DNA of 54,776 nt from Candidatus Symbiothrix dinenymphae (GCA_001417715.1 BBRT01000096.1:1-54776), one strand, 5' to 3'. Positions 33,484-42,748 are shown, counted from the stretch's first letter. Notes: generated by a model not told the origin, from the letters alone. Numbers and translations are program-made.

Positions 33484-35781
33484 ATGAACGAATTTCTAAA
33501 CGATTTAAACGAAGGGCAGCGCGCCGCCGTGCTCTACAACGATGGTCCGTTGCTCGTGATTGCGGGCGCCGGCTCGGGCAAAACGCGCGTCATCACTTAC
33601 AAATTGGCGTATCTTTTGCAGCAGGGCATTTCGCCGTATAACCTTCTGGCACTGACGTTTACTAACAAGGCGGCGCGGGAGATGAAGTCGCGCATCGGGC
33701 AGATTGTGGGCGAGGACACGGCGCGGCGGATTTGGATGGGGACGTTCCACTCGGTGTTTTCGAGCATCCTTCGCCGCCATGCGGAGGCGATTGGCTTTCG
33801 TTCGGATTTTTCCATCTATGATGCGCAGGATTCGGGCAATCTCATTCGCGCCATCATCAAAGAAATGGCGTTGGACGACAAGATTTATAAGGCAACAGCT
33901 ATTCAGGCGCAGATTTCCAGAGCCAAAAACGCGCTGATTACGCCCGAAAAATATGCCTGCAGCAGAGAGTTAATCGAACATGACAATTATGTGAAACGCC
34001 CTGCCACCGCCGAGATTTATCAGACTTACTGGAACCGCTGCCGGACGGCTAATGCGCTGGATTTCGATGACCTGCTGCTCCACACCTACACCATGTTTAA
34101 AGAGAATCCCGAAATTTTGGCGCGCTATCAAAATCAGTTTCATTTTATTTTGGTCGATGAATATCAGGACACCAACCCTGTGCAGCACGAGATTATCCTG
34201 CAACTGGCTGCTGTTCACCACCATATATGCGTGGTGGGCGACGATGCACAGAGCATTTATTCGTTTCGCGGAGCCACGATTGGCAACATCCTGAATTTTC
34301 AAGCAACTTTTTCCGAATGCAAACTGTTCAAATTGGAGCAAAATTATCGCTCGACGCAAAACATTGTCAATGCCGCTAACTCGCTGATTAAGAAGAACCA
34401 AGAGCAGATTGCCAAGACGGTTTTTTCCGAAAAAGCGGTGGGCGAAAAAATCGCCGTCCTCAGTGCGTTCAACGACCATGAGGAGGGCTACAACATTGCC
34501 GGTCAGATTAAACAGATGCAGATGCGCAAAAATTATGCGTTCAAAGACTTCGCCATTTTGTATCGCACCAATGCCCAGAGCCGCATTTTTGAGGAGTCGC
34601 TACGCAAGCTGAACATCCCCTACAGGGTCTATGGCGGGCTGTCGTTTTACCAGCGCAAGGAAGTCAAGGACGTGATTGCCTATATGCGGCTGATTGCCAA
34701 TCCGCAGGACGAGCAGGCACTCCGGCGCATCATCAACTACCCCACGCGCGGCATTGGCGACACCACCGTGAATAAAATCATCGCCGCCGCCAACGCGCAG
34801 GGCATCAGTCCGTGGGAGGTTTTATCCGACCCTGCGCATCACCAAGTGGACATCAACCAGGGCACCGCCAAGAAATTAGCCGATTTCAAGGCACTGATTG
34901 AGGGTTTTCGGAAGGACAACGAAGCGAAGAATGCCTACGAACTAAGCACCGAACTCATCCGCAACACGGGCTTGATTGCCGATTTAAGTGAAGACAAATC
35001 GCCCGAAGGACTAAGTAAAGTGCAGAATATGAATGAGTTAAGCAACAGCCTTTACTCATTCGTCAGCCAACGCATGGCAGAGGGCAACGAAGCCGTGAAA
35101 TTGCAGGATTTCTTAGCCGAAGTGTCGCTCTTGACCGACCAGGACAAAGAAACGGAAGCCGATATAAACCACGTTGTGATGACCACAGTGCATTCTGCGA
35201 AGGGTTTGGAGTTCAAAAACGTGTTCGTCGTGGGCTTGGAAGAAAACCTCTTCCCATCGGGACGCATCTACGACAACCCGCGCGAATTGGAAGAGGAACG
35301 CCGCCTGTTTTACGTAGCCGTAACCCGCGCCGAAGAAAACCTGACCCTGAGCTTCGCCAAAAACCGCTTCCTCAACGGCACCCCCACCGACTGCCGCCCC
35401 AGCCGCTTCATCAACGACATCGACCCCTGCTATTTGCAGCTACCGAGTGGCAGTTACCGGTTACCAGTTACCAATTATCAGCGCAAAGATCGTCATTGCG
35501 GGCTTGACCCGCAACCCCCTGACAATAAGAGCCATACTGAAAGGGAACCCCATGTCAAGCGCGGGCTGACACCCTTAACTCCAACCACGTCCACCATCTC
35601 GCACCAAAGCATCGGCAATCTCAAAATCGGGCTTAGAATCTACCACAAACGCTTCGGCAAGGGCACTATCGTGGAATTGCTGAGCGATGATGATGGCAGT
35701 AATCCCAAGGCTGTTATAAAATTTGACGAGCATGGGCGCAAGCAGTTGTTTTTGAAATTTGCGATGCTTGAAGTGATATAA
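33484..35781 (+). CDS. pcrA: UvrD/PcrA-family superfamily 1 DNA helicase
   Basis: A 765-aa 3'-5' helicase. It has the Q-motif (LNEGQRAAV), Walker A AGAGSGKT at 27-34, motif II VDEYQDTNPVQ, motif III GDDAQSIYSFRGA, TVHSAKGLEFKNVFVVGLEE and VAVTRAEENL. A C-terminal Tudor-like domain (KIGLRIYHKRFGKGTIVELL) matches PcrA, which binds RNA polymerase there. PcrA acts in excision repair, replication restart and clearing of stalled polymerase. The linker before the Tudor domain (about residues 656-700) is built from two inserted dispersed repeats: a CAGTTAC heptamer run (SGSYRLPVTNY) and a GC-rich palindrome (RHCGLDPQ). Confidence 0.93.
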   Translation: MNEFLNDLNEGQRAAVLYNDGPLLVIAGAGSGKTRVITYKLAYLLQQGISPYNLLALTFTNKAAREMKSRIGQIVGEDTARRIWMGTFHSVFSSILRRHAEAIGFRSDFSIYDAQDSGNLIRAIIKEMALDDKIYKATAIQAQISRAKNALITPEKYACSRELIEHDNYVKRPATAEIYQTYWNRCRTANALDFDDLLLHTYTMFKENPEILARYQNQFHFILVDEYQDTNPVQHEIILQLAAVHHHICVVGDDAQSIYSFRGATIGNILNFQATFSECKLFKLEQNYRSTQNIVNAANSLIKKNQEQIAKTVFSEKAVGEKIAVLSAFNDHEEGYNIAGQIKQMQMRKNYAFKDFAILYRTNAQSRIFEESLRKLNIPYRVYGGLSFYQRKEVKDVIAYMRLIANPQDEQALRRIINYPTRGIGDTTVNKIIAAANAQGISPWEVLSDPAHHQVDINQGTAKKLADFKALIEGFRKDNEAKNAYELSTELIRNTGLIADLSEDKSPEGLSKVQNMNELSNSLYSFVSQRMAEGNEAVKLQDFLAEVSLLTDQDKETEADINHVVMTTVHSAKGLEFKNVFVVGLEENLFPSGRIYDNPRELEEERRLFYVAVTRAEENLTLSFAKNRFLNGTPTDCRPSRFINDIDPCYLQLPSGSYRLPVTNYQRKDRHCGLDPQPPDNKSHTEREPHVKRGLTPLTPTTSTISHQSIGNLKIGLRIYHKRFGKGTIVELLSDDDGSNPKAVIKFDEHGRKQLFLKFAMLEVI
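35451..35478. repeat. CAGTTAC heptamer repeat, copy A (4 units, inside the helicase gene)
   Basis: Units CAGTTAC, CGGTTAC, CAGTTAC and CAATTAT, translated as part of the linker before the C-terminal Tudor domain. Related runs occur at 42182-42223 and 47654-47702. Confidence 0.75.
35491..35515. repeat. Dispersed GC-rich palindrome, copy 4 (inside the helicase gene)
   Basis: CGTC followed by the core ATTGCGGGCTTGACCCGCAA, read in frame as RHCGLDPQ, 12 bases after the heptamer run. Confidence 0.78.
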
Positions 35782-35794
35782 TTGAATTATTTCG

Positions 35795-35803
35795 TACCTT
35801 TGC
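35795..35803 (+). promoter_or_regulatory. -7 promoter element for the ADP-ribosylglycohydrolase gene
   Basis: TACCTTTGC, 14 bases past the helicase stop and 24 bases before ATG 35827. It excludes the in-frame ATG at 35782, which is upstream of the promoter. Confidence 0.7.
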
Positions 35804-35826
35804 ACAAATTAAAAAAAAATGATAAT

Positions 35827-36615
35827 ATGAAAAAAATACTTGGCGCTATCACAGGAGATATAATCGGTTCGGTTTATGAGCGCACCAACACCAAACGGAC
35901 GGATTTTCCATTATTTTCAGATGCCTGCCGTTTCACAGACGACACCGTTTTGAGTGTGGCAACGATGGAGTGCCTTTTGTCCGAAAAGCGGGATTACACT
36001 TATGTGTATCAAAAATATGCTCGCAAGTACCCTAAGAGTGGTTTTGGCGGAATGTTTCGCCGCCAATGGATGAATGAAGACAATCCCAAGCCGTACAATA
36101 GTTTTGGCAACGGCTCAGGGATGCGGGTCAGTCCGGTCGGCTGGTTCTGCGCGACATTGGAAGACACGTTGTCCGAAGCCAAACGCAGTGCAGAGGTCAC
36201 CCACAACCATCCGGAGGGCATCAAAGGCGCACAAGCCATTGCCGCCGCCGTCTTCCTGGCAAGAACGGGCAAATCCAAAGAAGAAATCAAACAGTATATC
36301 GCCACAACTTTCAAGTATAATTTGAATCGGACGTGCGACGAGATACGCCCCAACTACCGTTTCGACTCAAGTAGTCAAGGCTCTGTCCCTGAGGCAATTA
36401 TCGCTTTTCTGGAAAGCACCGATTTTGAAACCGCCATTCGCTATGCCGTATCCTTGGGCGGCGACAGCGACACCATTGCAGCCATGACAGGCTCAATAGC
36501 AGAGGCTTTTTATGGCGGAGTGCCGGAAGAGATTGCAGAAGAGGTTTTGAAAAAGCTGCCTGAGGAGTTTGTCGCAGTGATTGCAAAGTTTGCAGAGCAA
36601 ATAAAGGCTGCATAA
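35827..36615 (+). CDS. ADP-ribosylglycohydrolase family protein
   Basis: A 262-aa protein of the ARH/DraG fold. Metal-binding signatures are GDIIGSVYE at the N-terminus, FTDDTVLS (Thr37-Asp38-Asp39) and GGDSDTIAAMTGSIAEAFYG near the C-terminus, so both magnesium-binding clusters look complete. The family removes ADP-ribose from proteins or nucleic acids, or cleaves related ADP-ribose compounds. The next gene, a type IIG restriction-modification enzyme, begins 13 bases later with no promoter visible between, so the two are probably co-transcribed. Confidence 0.9.
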   Translation: MKKILGAITGDIIGSVYERTNTKRTDFPLFSDACRFTDDTVLSVATMECLLSEKRDYTYVYQKYARKYPKSGFGGMFRRQWMNEDNPKPYNSFGNGSGMRVSPVGWFCATLEDTLSEAKRSAEVTHNHPEGIKGAQAIAAAVFLARTGKSKEEIKQYIATTFKYNLNRTCDEIRPNYRFDSSSQGSVPEAIIAFLESTDFETAIRYAVSLGGDSDTIAAMTGSIAEAFYGGVPEEIAEEVLKKLPEEFVAVIAKFAEQIKAA

Positions 36616-36628
36616 CTTAAAAGTTAAT

Positions 36629-39115
36629 ATGAAATACTCCAATATTCTCGAAGAAGAAATAAAAAACAAAGTAGCGCAAACCTATTTTGACAAGTTTGAT
36701 TGCACAAAGATTTTGGGCAAGATTGATTTTGCGGTTAAAATGAAGCGTAAAAGTTCAAACCTGTTAAGTCTTGAAGACTTAACAGGTTTCAATGCCGAAT
36801 ATTTACTTTGGGCTGAGGCAAAGCAAAAATCCACTGACATAGTGGCAATGCTCACGCAACTTGTGCTCACAATCGGCAAGGCACGTACTTTCGATGAGAT
36901 TATGCCGCCTCCCTTTCTCGGCTGCTACGACAACGAAAAAATCGCCTTCGTGCCCTATTCCGAAATTCAGCACATTTTTTATCAAAATGATTTCAACTGG
37001 AAAATTACGCCATCAAACACTGACACAAAGGAGTTTCGGCTGGTTTACGAACAAATTAGCAAGATATTAAACAACGACACCCCTTGGAATACTTATGTTT
37101 TTGATTTTGAGCGCGATGAGAAGGAATTGCGGCGATTTATTCGCGAGAATTTCATTGTTGGAAAATCGGATATTTCAAAAATTAAAATCGACAAAAATAA
37201 TTTTATCATCATTTACAATAAGTGGCTGCAAAGCGTGAAACCGTCAATTGCTGTCAATTGGGATGCGGCGAAAAAAGCAGGTATTATTGATGGCGATTTT
37301 TATCTTGCCGATTTATTATCCTCTGAAAATGCGAGCATTAAAGATAATCTTTTCGTGCTTTTACATTCAAATTTTTATGAAATTGACCGAAAAATAAATG
37401 AAACAGGGTTGTTTACAAGCAGTCGTGCCGATTTTTCCGACAACCAAAAGGCGCATAATCAGTTTTGGGCGCGATACGAACGCCCACCGCACGAAGAATA
37501 TTGGGATTACATTGTAAACCGGCGTGATTTGCTGGTGCCGCAAGATGTACGCGAGCGCAAAGGAAGTTTTTTTACGCCGCAAATTTGGGTGGAACTTTCG
37601 CAACGCTATCTTGCTGATGTGCTGGGTAAGGATTGGCAGGATGAATATTATGTGTGGGATTGTGCCGCAGGAACCGGAAATTTGCTTGCGGGACTGACAA
37701 ATAAAGACCGTATTTTTGCCTCAACGCTTGATAAACAGGATGTTGATGTGGTATTTGACCGTATCAACAATGGCGCGAACCTCTGGAAACAACAGGTTTT
37801 TCAGTTCGACTTTCTCAATGATGAATTTTTACCGATTTCAAAAGGAGGCAAACTGCCTGATGAACTTTACAATATAATATCAGACGAGAACAAGCGAAAA
37901 AAACTTGTGATTTATATCAATCCGCCGTATGCAGAAGGCGATACCGTTTTACAAAACACGACTAATAGAAAGGACTTTAGCGTTACAAATGTTTATTCAA
38001 AATACAAACAAATTTTAGGGGCAGCAGCAGGCGAATTATTTATTCAGTTTTTAGTTCGCATTTATTTTGAAATTCCAAATTCTAAACTTGCAATGTTTAG
38101 TAAGTTGAAGCATATAAATTCTCCAAAATCAGCTACTTTGCGAAAATATTTTAAGGCAGAATGTGAGGCTGGTTTTATTGTTAAAGCCGACACTTTCGAT
38201 AACGTAACCGGACATTTTCCAATAGCGTTTTTGATTTGGAATTTTGAAAAACAGAATATCATTGAAAACGTAACGTGTGATATTTTGAATGAACACGGCC
38301 AAAATGAAGCGAAAAAAACGTTTCAAGATGGAAATCTTATTTATTTGAATGATTGGTTGAAAAAGTATTATGGAACAAAAGAAAATAAAATTGCAGTATT
38401 TGGGTTTGTTGGTAATGACTTTCAAAACCAAAAATTTGTATTTTTAACAATCAAGGGCAGGGGGCATCACGAAAATTATGTAAATGTGTCAAACCTTATT
38501 AATATCTCAATATATTTTACAGTAAGGCATTGTATTGAAGCCACTTGGCTCAACGACCGCGACCAATTTTTGCATCCAAACAAAAAATGGGAAAATGATA
38601 TTGAATTTCACAATGATTGCCTTGCTTACACAATTTTTCATGGACAAAACCGCATATCTGCCAAAGACGGTGTCAATCACTGGATTCCGTTTACTGAAGC
38701 AGAGGTGGCTGCAAGTTACAAATTTGAGAGCCATTTCATGACAAGTTTTATTTCAGGAAAAATAAAACAGAATGGCTACACAAATTTATTTGAAAATGAT
38801 GAAGGTAAATTTTGCATCAAACGCGAATTTTCACCAGCCGCAACCGCCGTATTTGATGCCGGTCGCGAACTTTGGAGGTATTATCATGGGATTGCGGGTC
38901 AAGCCCGCAATGACAGAGAGGAGCTATACAACGTAAACGCCTCATTATATGACATTCGCGAATATTTTCAAGAGCGCAACGACAAAGGCAAAATGAACAA
39001 CACCAGCACAGACGCGCAATATACCGAGTTGATTGGCAATTTGCGCAAAAAATTAAATGCTTTGGCACAAAAAATTGAGCCGAAAGTGTATGAATATGGA
39101 TTTTTAAAAGCATAA
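36629..39115 (+). CDS. Single-chain type IIG restriction-modification enzyme (nuclease plus N6-adenine methyltransferase)
   Basis: An 828-aa protein. The N-terminus has a PD-(D/E)xK-type pattern, Asp33 (KIDFAV) and Glu63-x-Lys65 (WAEAKQK). The methyltransferase core has motif I DCAAGTGN at 344-351 and motif IV NPPY at 431-434, the order of a gamma-class N6-adenine enzyme. The C-terminal third probably holds the target recognition domain. Such enzymes cut and methylate with one polypeptide. Two dispersed repeats are translated inside it: a 33-bp palindrome at 36757-36789 between Asp33 and Glu63, and a GC-rich palindrome at 38888-38914 (GIAGQARND). Whether the nuclease tolerates the insertion is unknown. 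Confidence 0.83.
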   Translation: MKYSNILEEEIKNKVAQTYFDKFDCTKILGKIDFAVKMKRKSSNLLSLEDLTGFNAEYLLWAEAKQKSTDIVAMLTQLVLTIGKARTFDEIMPPPFLGCYDNEKIAFVPYSEIQHIFYQNDFNWKITPSNTDTKEFRLVYEQISKILNNDTPWNTYVFDFERDEKELRRFIRENFIVGKSDISKIKIDKNNFIIIYNKWLQSVKPSIAVNWDAAKKAGIIDGDFYLADLLSSENASIKDNLFVLLHSNFYEIDRKINETGLFTSSRADFSDNQKAHNQFWARYERPPHEEYWDYIVNRRDLLVPQDVRERKGSFFTPQIWVELSQRYLADVLGKDWQDEYYVWDCAAGTGNLLAGLTNKDRIFASTLDKQDVDVVFDRINNGANLWKQQVFQFDFLNDEFLPISKGGKLPDELYNIISDENKRKKLVIYINPPYAEGDTVLQNTTNRKDFSVTNVYSKYKQILGAAAGELFIQFLVRIYFEIPNSKLAMFSKLKHINSPKSATLRKYFKAECEAGFIVKADTFDNVTGHFPIAFLIWNFEKQNIIENVTCDILNEHGQNEAKKTFQDGNLIYLNDWLKKYYGTKENKIAVFGFVGNDFQNQKFVFLTIKGRGHHENYVNVSNLINISIYFTVRHCIEATWLNDRDQFLHPNKKWENDIEFHNDCLAYTIFHGQNRISAKDGVNHWIPFTEAEVAASYKFESHFMTSFISGKIKQNGYTNLFENDEGKFCIKREFSPAATAVFDAGRELWRYYHGIAGQARNDREELYNVNASLYDIREYFQERNDKGKMNNTSTDAQYTELIGNLRKKLNALAQKIEPKVYEYGFLKA
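36757..36789. repeat. 33-bp perfect palindrome inside the type IIG nuclease domain
   Basis: AAACCTGTTAAGTCTT at 36757-36772 is exactly complementary to 36774-36789. Being 33 bases (11 codons) long it keeps the frame, adding residues about 43-54 (LLSLEDLTG core). Same element as 11680-11712. Confidence 0.85.
38888..38914. repeat. Dispersed GC-rich palindrome, copy 5 (inside the type IIG gene)
   Basis: GGG followed by the core ATTGCGGGTCAAGCCCGCAA and TGAC, translated as GIAGQARND, the same peptide encoded by the copy in the SusD signal region. Confidence 0.8.
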
Positions 39116-39132
39116 AAAATTATACATAAAAT

Positions 39133-40095
39133 ATGAACAAAGTAACAGAATTATTCAAAATCCAATACCCCATCATTGCGGGCGGTATGGTGTGGGTGAG
39201 CGGCTGGCGATTGGCTGCCGCAGTGAGCAATGCGGGCGGGTTGGGACTTATTGGCGCGGGGTCGATGCACCCCGACACGTTGCGAGAACACATTCGCAAA
39301 GCCCAAGCCGCCACCGACAAGCCGTTTGGCGTGAATGTGCCGTTGCTCTACCCCGAAATTGACAAAGTGATGGACATTCTCGTGGAAGAGGGCGTAAAAA
39401 TCGTGTTCACTTCGGCGGGAAATCCCAAGACGTGGACGGCGATGCTGAAATCGCATGGGATGACGGTGGCGCATGTTGTGTCGAGTTCCAAATTTGCATT
39501 GAAGTCGCAAGAGGCGGGTGTGGATGCTGTTGTTGCCGAAGGTTTTGAAGCCGGTGGGCACAATGGGCGCGAAGAAACGACCACTTTTGTGCTCATCCCA
39601 CAGGTGCGGCAGGCAATTTCCATCCCGCTCATTGCAGCCGGAGGCATTGCCACAGGGCGCGGAATGTTGGCTGCAATGACGTTGGGAGCCGATGGCGTGC
39701 AAATTGGCACGGCTTTTGCGCTGGCAGAAGAATCCTCAGCACACGCGGCTTTCAAGGAAAAATCCATCGCCCTGCAAGAGGGCGACACGATGCTGTGCCT
39801 GAAAAAACTCGCCCCCACACGCCTCATCAAAAATGAATTTTACGACCAAGTGGCAGTTGCGGAAAATGCCGGAATGACTGCAGATGAATTACGCGACATT
39901 TTGGGCAAAGGGCGTGCTAAGCAGGGCATTTTTGAAGGCGATTTAGTGGATGGCGAACTCGAAATCGGGCAGATAGCCTCTCTCATCAAGGAAATTAAGC
40001 CGACAAAGCAGATTGTGGACGACATCATCCACGAATACAATCAAGCAACGGCATCCCAAATGGCATTTAATCCAACTGATAGCCAAACGATTTGA
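39133..40095 (+). CDS. FabK/nitronate monooxygenase-like flavoprotein (2-nitropropane dioxygenase family)
   Basis: A 320-aa FMN TIM-barrel protein. It opens with FKIQYPIIAGGMVWVSG, has SNAGGLGLIGAGSM, the EGFEAGGHNGREE phosphate-binding/catalytic-loop motif (about 139-151) and LIAAGGIATGRGMLAAMTLGA. The family includes enoyl-ACP reductase FabK and nitronate monooxygenases; this sequence is closer to FabK in length and motifs, which would fit the nearby fabH, but the two cannot be separated with certainty. It is convergent with era and their 3' ends overlap by 29 bases. Confidence 0.82.
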   Translation: MNKVTELFKIQYPIIAGGMVWVSGWRLAAAVSNAGGLGLIGAGSMHPDTLREHIRKAQAATDKPFGVNVPLLYPEIDKVMDILVEEGVKIVFTSAGNPKTWTAMLKSHGMTVAHVVSSSKFALKSQEAGVDAVVAEGFEAGGHNGREETTTFVLIPQVRQAISIPLIAAGGIATGRGMLAAMTLGADGVQIGTAFALAEESSAHAAFKEKSIALQEGDTMLCLKKLAPTRLIKNEFYDQVAVAENAGMTADELRDILGKGRAKQGIFEGDLVDGELEIGQIASLIKEIKPTKQIVDDIIHEYNQATASQMAFNPTDSQTI

Positions 40096-40951
40096 GAAAT
40101 TTGTCGCGGTTGCGCCAGTCTTTTTCGACTTTGACGAACATTTCGAGGAACACTTTTTTGTCGAAAAATTTTTCGATGTCTTTGCGCGCCATGGAGCCCA
40201 CTTTTTTGAGGGCTTTGCCTTGGTCGCCGATGATGATGCCTTTTTGCGATTCGCGTTCTACGATGATGAGGGCACGCATCCGAATGATGTCCGCCGCCTC
40301 TTCAAACGATTCAACAACCACTTCCACCGAATAAGGAATTTCTTTTTGGTAGTAAAGCAGGATTTTTTCGCGGATAATTTCTGTGACGAAAAACCTTGCC
40401 GGACGGTCAGTCAGCTGGTCTTTTTCAAAATAAGGCGGCGATTCGGGGATTTGCTCCTTGATACGCTTTTTCAGATAGTCAATATTGAATTTGTTGGTGG
40501 CAGAGAGCGGGATAATCTCGGCGGCGGGCAACAGTTCGTGCCATTCGTCCACTTTGTGCTCCAATTCTTTTTGATTAGACAAGTCTATTTTGTTGATAAT
40601 TAGCAAAACAGGCGATTCCACTTTCTGCACTTTGTCGAGAAAAAAGTCGTTTTTGTCGATTTTTTCCACCACATCGGTCACATACACCAGCACATCCGCA
40701 TCGCTCAGAGCCGATTCGGAAAAATTGAGCATACTCGCTTGAAGTTTGTAATTGGGCTGCAACACGCCCGGCGTATCCGAATAGACAATCTGCATCTCGT
40801 CGGTATTGACAATGCCCATGATGCGGTGCCGCGTGGTCTGCGATTTTGCCGTGATAATCGACACCTTCTCGCCCACCAGCACATTCATAAGCGTGGATTT
40901 TCCCACATTAGGATTGCCCACGATGTTTACAAAACCGGATTTGTGAGTCAT
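40067..40951 (-). CDS. era: GTPase Era
   Basis: A 294-aa full-length GTPase. P-loop GNPNVGKS at 12-19, switch II DTPG, NKID and a C-terminal KH domain (GIIIGDQGKALKKVGSMAR). Era binds the 3' end of 16S rRNA and helps 30S assembly. It starts four bases after the fabH stop, at the end of the yceD-rpmF-fabH-era run. Confidence 0.97.
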   Translation of the reverse strand: MTHKSGFVNIVGNPNVGKSTLMNVLVGEKVSIITAKSQTTRHRIMGIVNTDEMQIVYSDTPGVLQPNYKLQASMLNFSESALSDADVLVYVTDVVEKIDKNDFFLDKVQKVESPVLLIINKIDLSNQKELEHKVDEWHELLPAAEIIPLSATNKFNIDYLKKRIKEQIPESPPYFEKDQLTDRPARFFVTEIIREKILLYYQKEIPYSVEVVVESFEEAADIIRMRALIIVERESQKGIIIGDQGKALKKVGSMARKDIEKFFDKKVFLEMFVKVEKDWRNRDKFLKSFGYQLD

Positions 40952-40955
40952 TTAG

Positions 40956-41954
40956 TTAGGAATCATATCCCCATTTGAGATAAGTCGCGCCCCACGTGAA
41001 ACCTGCCCCAAAAGCGGTCAAAATGAGGCTGTCGCCCTTTTTCAACTTGGATTCCCATTCCCACAAGCAGAGCGGGATGGTGCCTGCGCTGGTGTTGCCG
41101 TATTTTTCGATGTTTACCATCACTTTTTCCATCGGCATTTCCAGGTAGTTTGCTACTGCTTCTATGATGCGCATATTGGCTTGGTGGGGTACTACCCAGT
41201 CGATTTGGTCTTTGGTGAGGCTGTTGCGTTTCACAATTTGTTCGCACGAATCGACCATGCAGGATACGGCGCGTTTGAACACCACTTTGCCGTCTTGCCA
41301 GATGTAGTGCAGGCGTTGGTCGAGCGTTTCGTGCGTGCTGGGGTTTGCCGAGCCGCCGCCATACATGTGCAGGCTCTCGGGCGAACTGCCGTCGGACTGG
41401 TGAATGGAGTCGATGACGCCCAAATCTTCCTCTGTGGCTTCCACTAAGGCGCAACCGCAACCATCTGCAAAAATCGGGCAAGTGTTGCGGTCGGTGTAGT
41501 CGGTGACCACGGACAACACATCGCCGGAAATGACCATGATTTTCTTATATCTTCCGGTGGCAATCAAGCCGTCAGCTACCTCCAGCCCATAGATAAACCC
41601 ACTGCAAGCCGCTTCCAAATCGAAGCAAAACGCATTGGTCATCCCCGTTTGCGCCGCTACAAGGGCGGCAGAATTGGGTAAAATGTAATCCGGCGTAGAA
41701 GTTGCAAACACCACAGCCCCTATTTCCGCAGGGTCAAAAGGGCGTTTTTGCTGCAAATCTTCAATGGCTTTGACCCCCAGATACGAAATGCCGCGAGCCT
41801 CTTCCGGCTTCAAAATACGCCGCTCTTTAATGCCTATGCGCTTGAGAATCCATTCGTCAGACGTTTCAACCATAGTCGACAACTCGTCATTGGTCAAACG
41901 ATATTGAGGAACAGCCCCCCCTATCCCTGTGATAACTGCACGAATCTTATTCAT
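40956..41954 (-). CDS. fabH: 3-oxoacyl-ACP synthase III (FabH)
   Basis: A 332-aa ketosynthase III. The catalytic triad is in place: Cys117 ([10 protein letters not shown]), His in VPHQAN and Asn in [10 protein letters not shown]. It condenses acyl-CoA with malonyl-ACP to start fatty-acid synthesis. It overlaps the end of rpmF by eight bases. Confidence 0.97.
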   Translation of the reverse strand: MNKIRAVITGIGGAVPQYRLTNDELSTMVETSDEWILKRIGIKERRILKPEEARGISYLGVKAIEDLQQKRPFDPAEIGAVVFATSTPDYILPNSAALVAAQTGMTNAFCFDLEAACSGFIYGLEVADGLIATGRYKKIMVISGDVLSVVTDYTDRNTCPIFADGCGCALVEATEEDLGVIDSIHQSDGSSPESLHMYGGGSANPSTHETLDQRLHYIWQDGKVVFKRAVSCMVDSCEQIVKRNSLTKDQIDWVVPHQANMRIIEAVANYLEMPMEKVMVNIEKYGNTSAGTIPLCLWEWESKLKKGDSLILTAFGAGFTWGATYLKWGYDS

Positions 41955-42141
41955 TGACTGCTGCTTTGTCGATAATTACTTTGCCCTTGTAAAACAATTT
42001 GCCCTCATGCCAATGCGCGCGATGGTACAAATGATATTCGCCGGTCGTTTGGTCCAGCGCGATTTGCGGCAACACAGCGTTGTCGTGTGTCCGTCGTTTG
42101 TCCCTTCTTGTTTTACCTACTCTTCGTTTGGGATGTGCCAT
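41947..42141 (-). CDS. rpmF: 50S ribosomal protein L32
   Basis: A 64-aa protein starting [20 protein letters not shown], the typical L32 N-terminus. No CxxC zinc pairs are visible, as in other zinc-free forms. 72 bases of its 3' half (41983-42054) recur with one mismatch at 49785-49856. Confidence 0.97.
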   Translation of the reverse strand: MAHPKRRVGKTRRDKRRTHDNAVLPQIALDQTTGEYHLYHRAHWHEGKLFYKGKVIIDKAAVNE

Positions 42142-42181
42142 TTTCTTTTATTTTTATTTAAATGTTTATATTTTCAATTTT

Positions 42182-42223
42182 CAGTTACCAGTTACCAGTT
42201 ACCAGTTACCAGTTACCAGTTAT
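42182..42223. repeat. CAGTTAC heptamer repeat, copy B (6 units, at the 3' end of the yceD-like gene)
   Basis: Five CAGTTAC units and one CAGTTAT in a row. On the - strand the first unit supplies the last codons and the TAA stop of the DUF177 protein (SDNW end), so the repeat sits exactly at the gene end, between it and rpmF. Confidence 0.85.
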
Positions 42224-42722
42224 CCGATTCTTCCTTGTCGATAATATCTTCTTCATCATCGTCTCCGCTTGTTACAACGTGCTTTTTCAAATACTCCTCC
42301 ATGTCGCGATTGCATTGTCCCTTTGCGTGTACGTGTTTGAGGGGAATTTCTAATGCCACAAATTCGTATAAAAACCATGCTATATTGATAAATCCCTCTT
42401 TTTCAGGGATTGTTATCACGTCATCAGCCCCTTCTGCATATTCTGTACCCAATTTCACAACTAATTTTGCGGTTGTCTCAATCGGGAAGTTCATCTCGTC
42501 CAAACAGCGGTCACACGCTATCACCACATTGCCGCTCAACTTAAAATCGAATACAAATGTTCCTCTCACATCCGTCACCGTGAGCGAAACCTTGACTTTC
42601 CCCTTTTGCACATCGTCCGATTCGATGTCTGCAAAAAACTGACTGTCAAGCAGATATTCAAACGTTTGAACCTCCTGCCTTGCCCTAATCAGGTCTATTT
42701 TATATGCACTAAACTTAGCCAA
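42213..42722 (-). CDS. yceD: DUF177 (YceD) protein
   Basis: A 169-aa protein. TTG 42722 is taken as start (MAKFSAYKIDL), since the upstream TTG at 42743 lies inside the promoter element. Conserved Cys-Asp in ACDRCLDEM and acidic C-terminus fit DUF177. In bacteria this gene sits before rpmF and has a role in 23S rRNA accumulation or processing. Its C-terminus is defined by the heptamer repeat. Confidence 0.88.
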   Translation of the reverse strand: MAKFSAYKIDLIRARQEVQTFEYLLDSQFFADIESDDVQKGKVKVSLTVTDVRGTFVFDFKLSGNVVIACDRCLDEMNFPIETTAKLVVKLGTEYAEGADDVITIPEKEGFINIAWFLYEFVALEIPLKHVHAKGQCNRDMEEYLKKHVVTSGDDDEEDIIDKEESDNW

Positions 42723-42739
42723 ACCACTCAAATTTTTGC

Positions 42740-42748
42740 GCAAAGGTA
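42740..42748 (-). promoter_or_regulatory. -7 promoter element for the yceD-rpmF-fabH-era operon
   Basis: TACCTTTGC on the - strand, 18 bases before TTG 42722. Confidence 0.68.

Noticed and set aside
42182..42223. Possible CRISPR-like array
   Set aside because: The units are contiguous 7-base repeats without spacers, and no cas genes are present.
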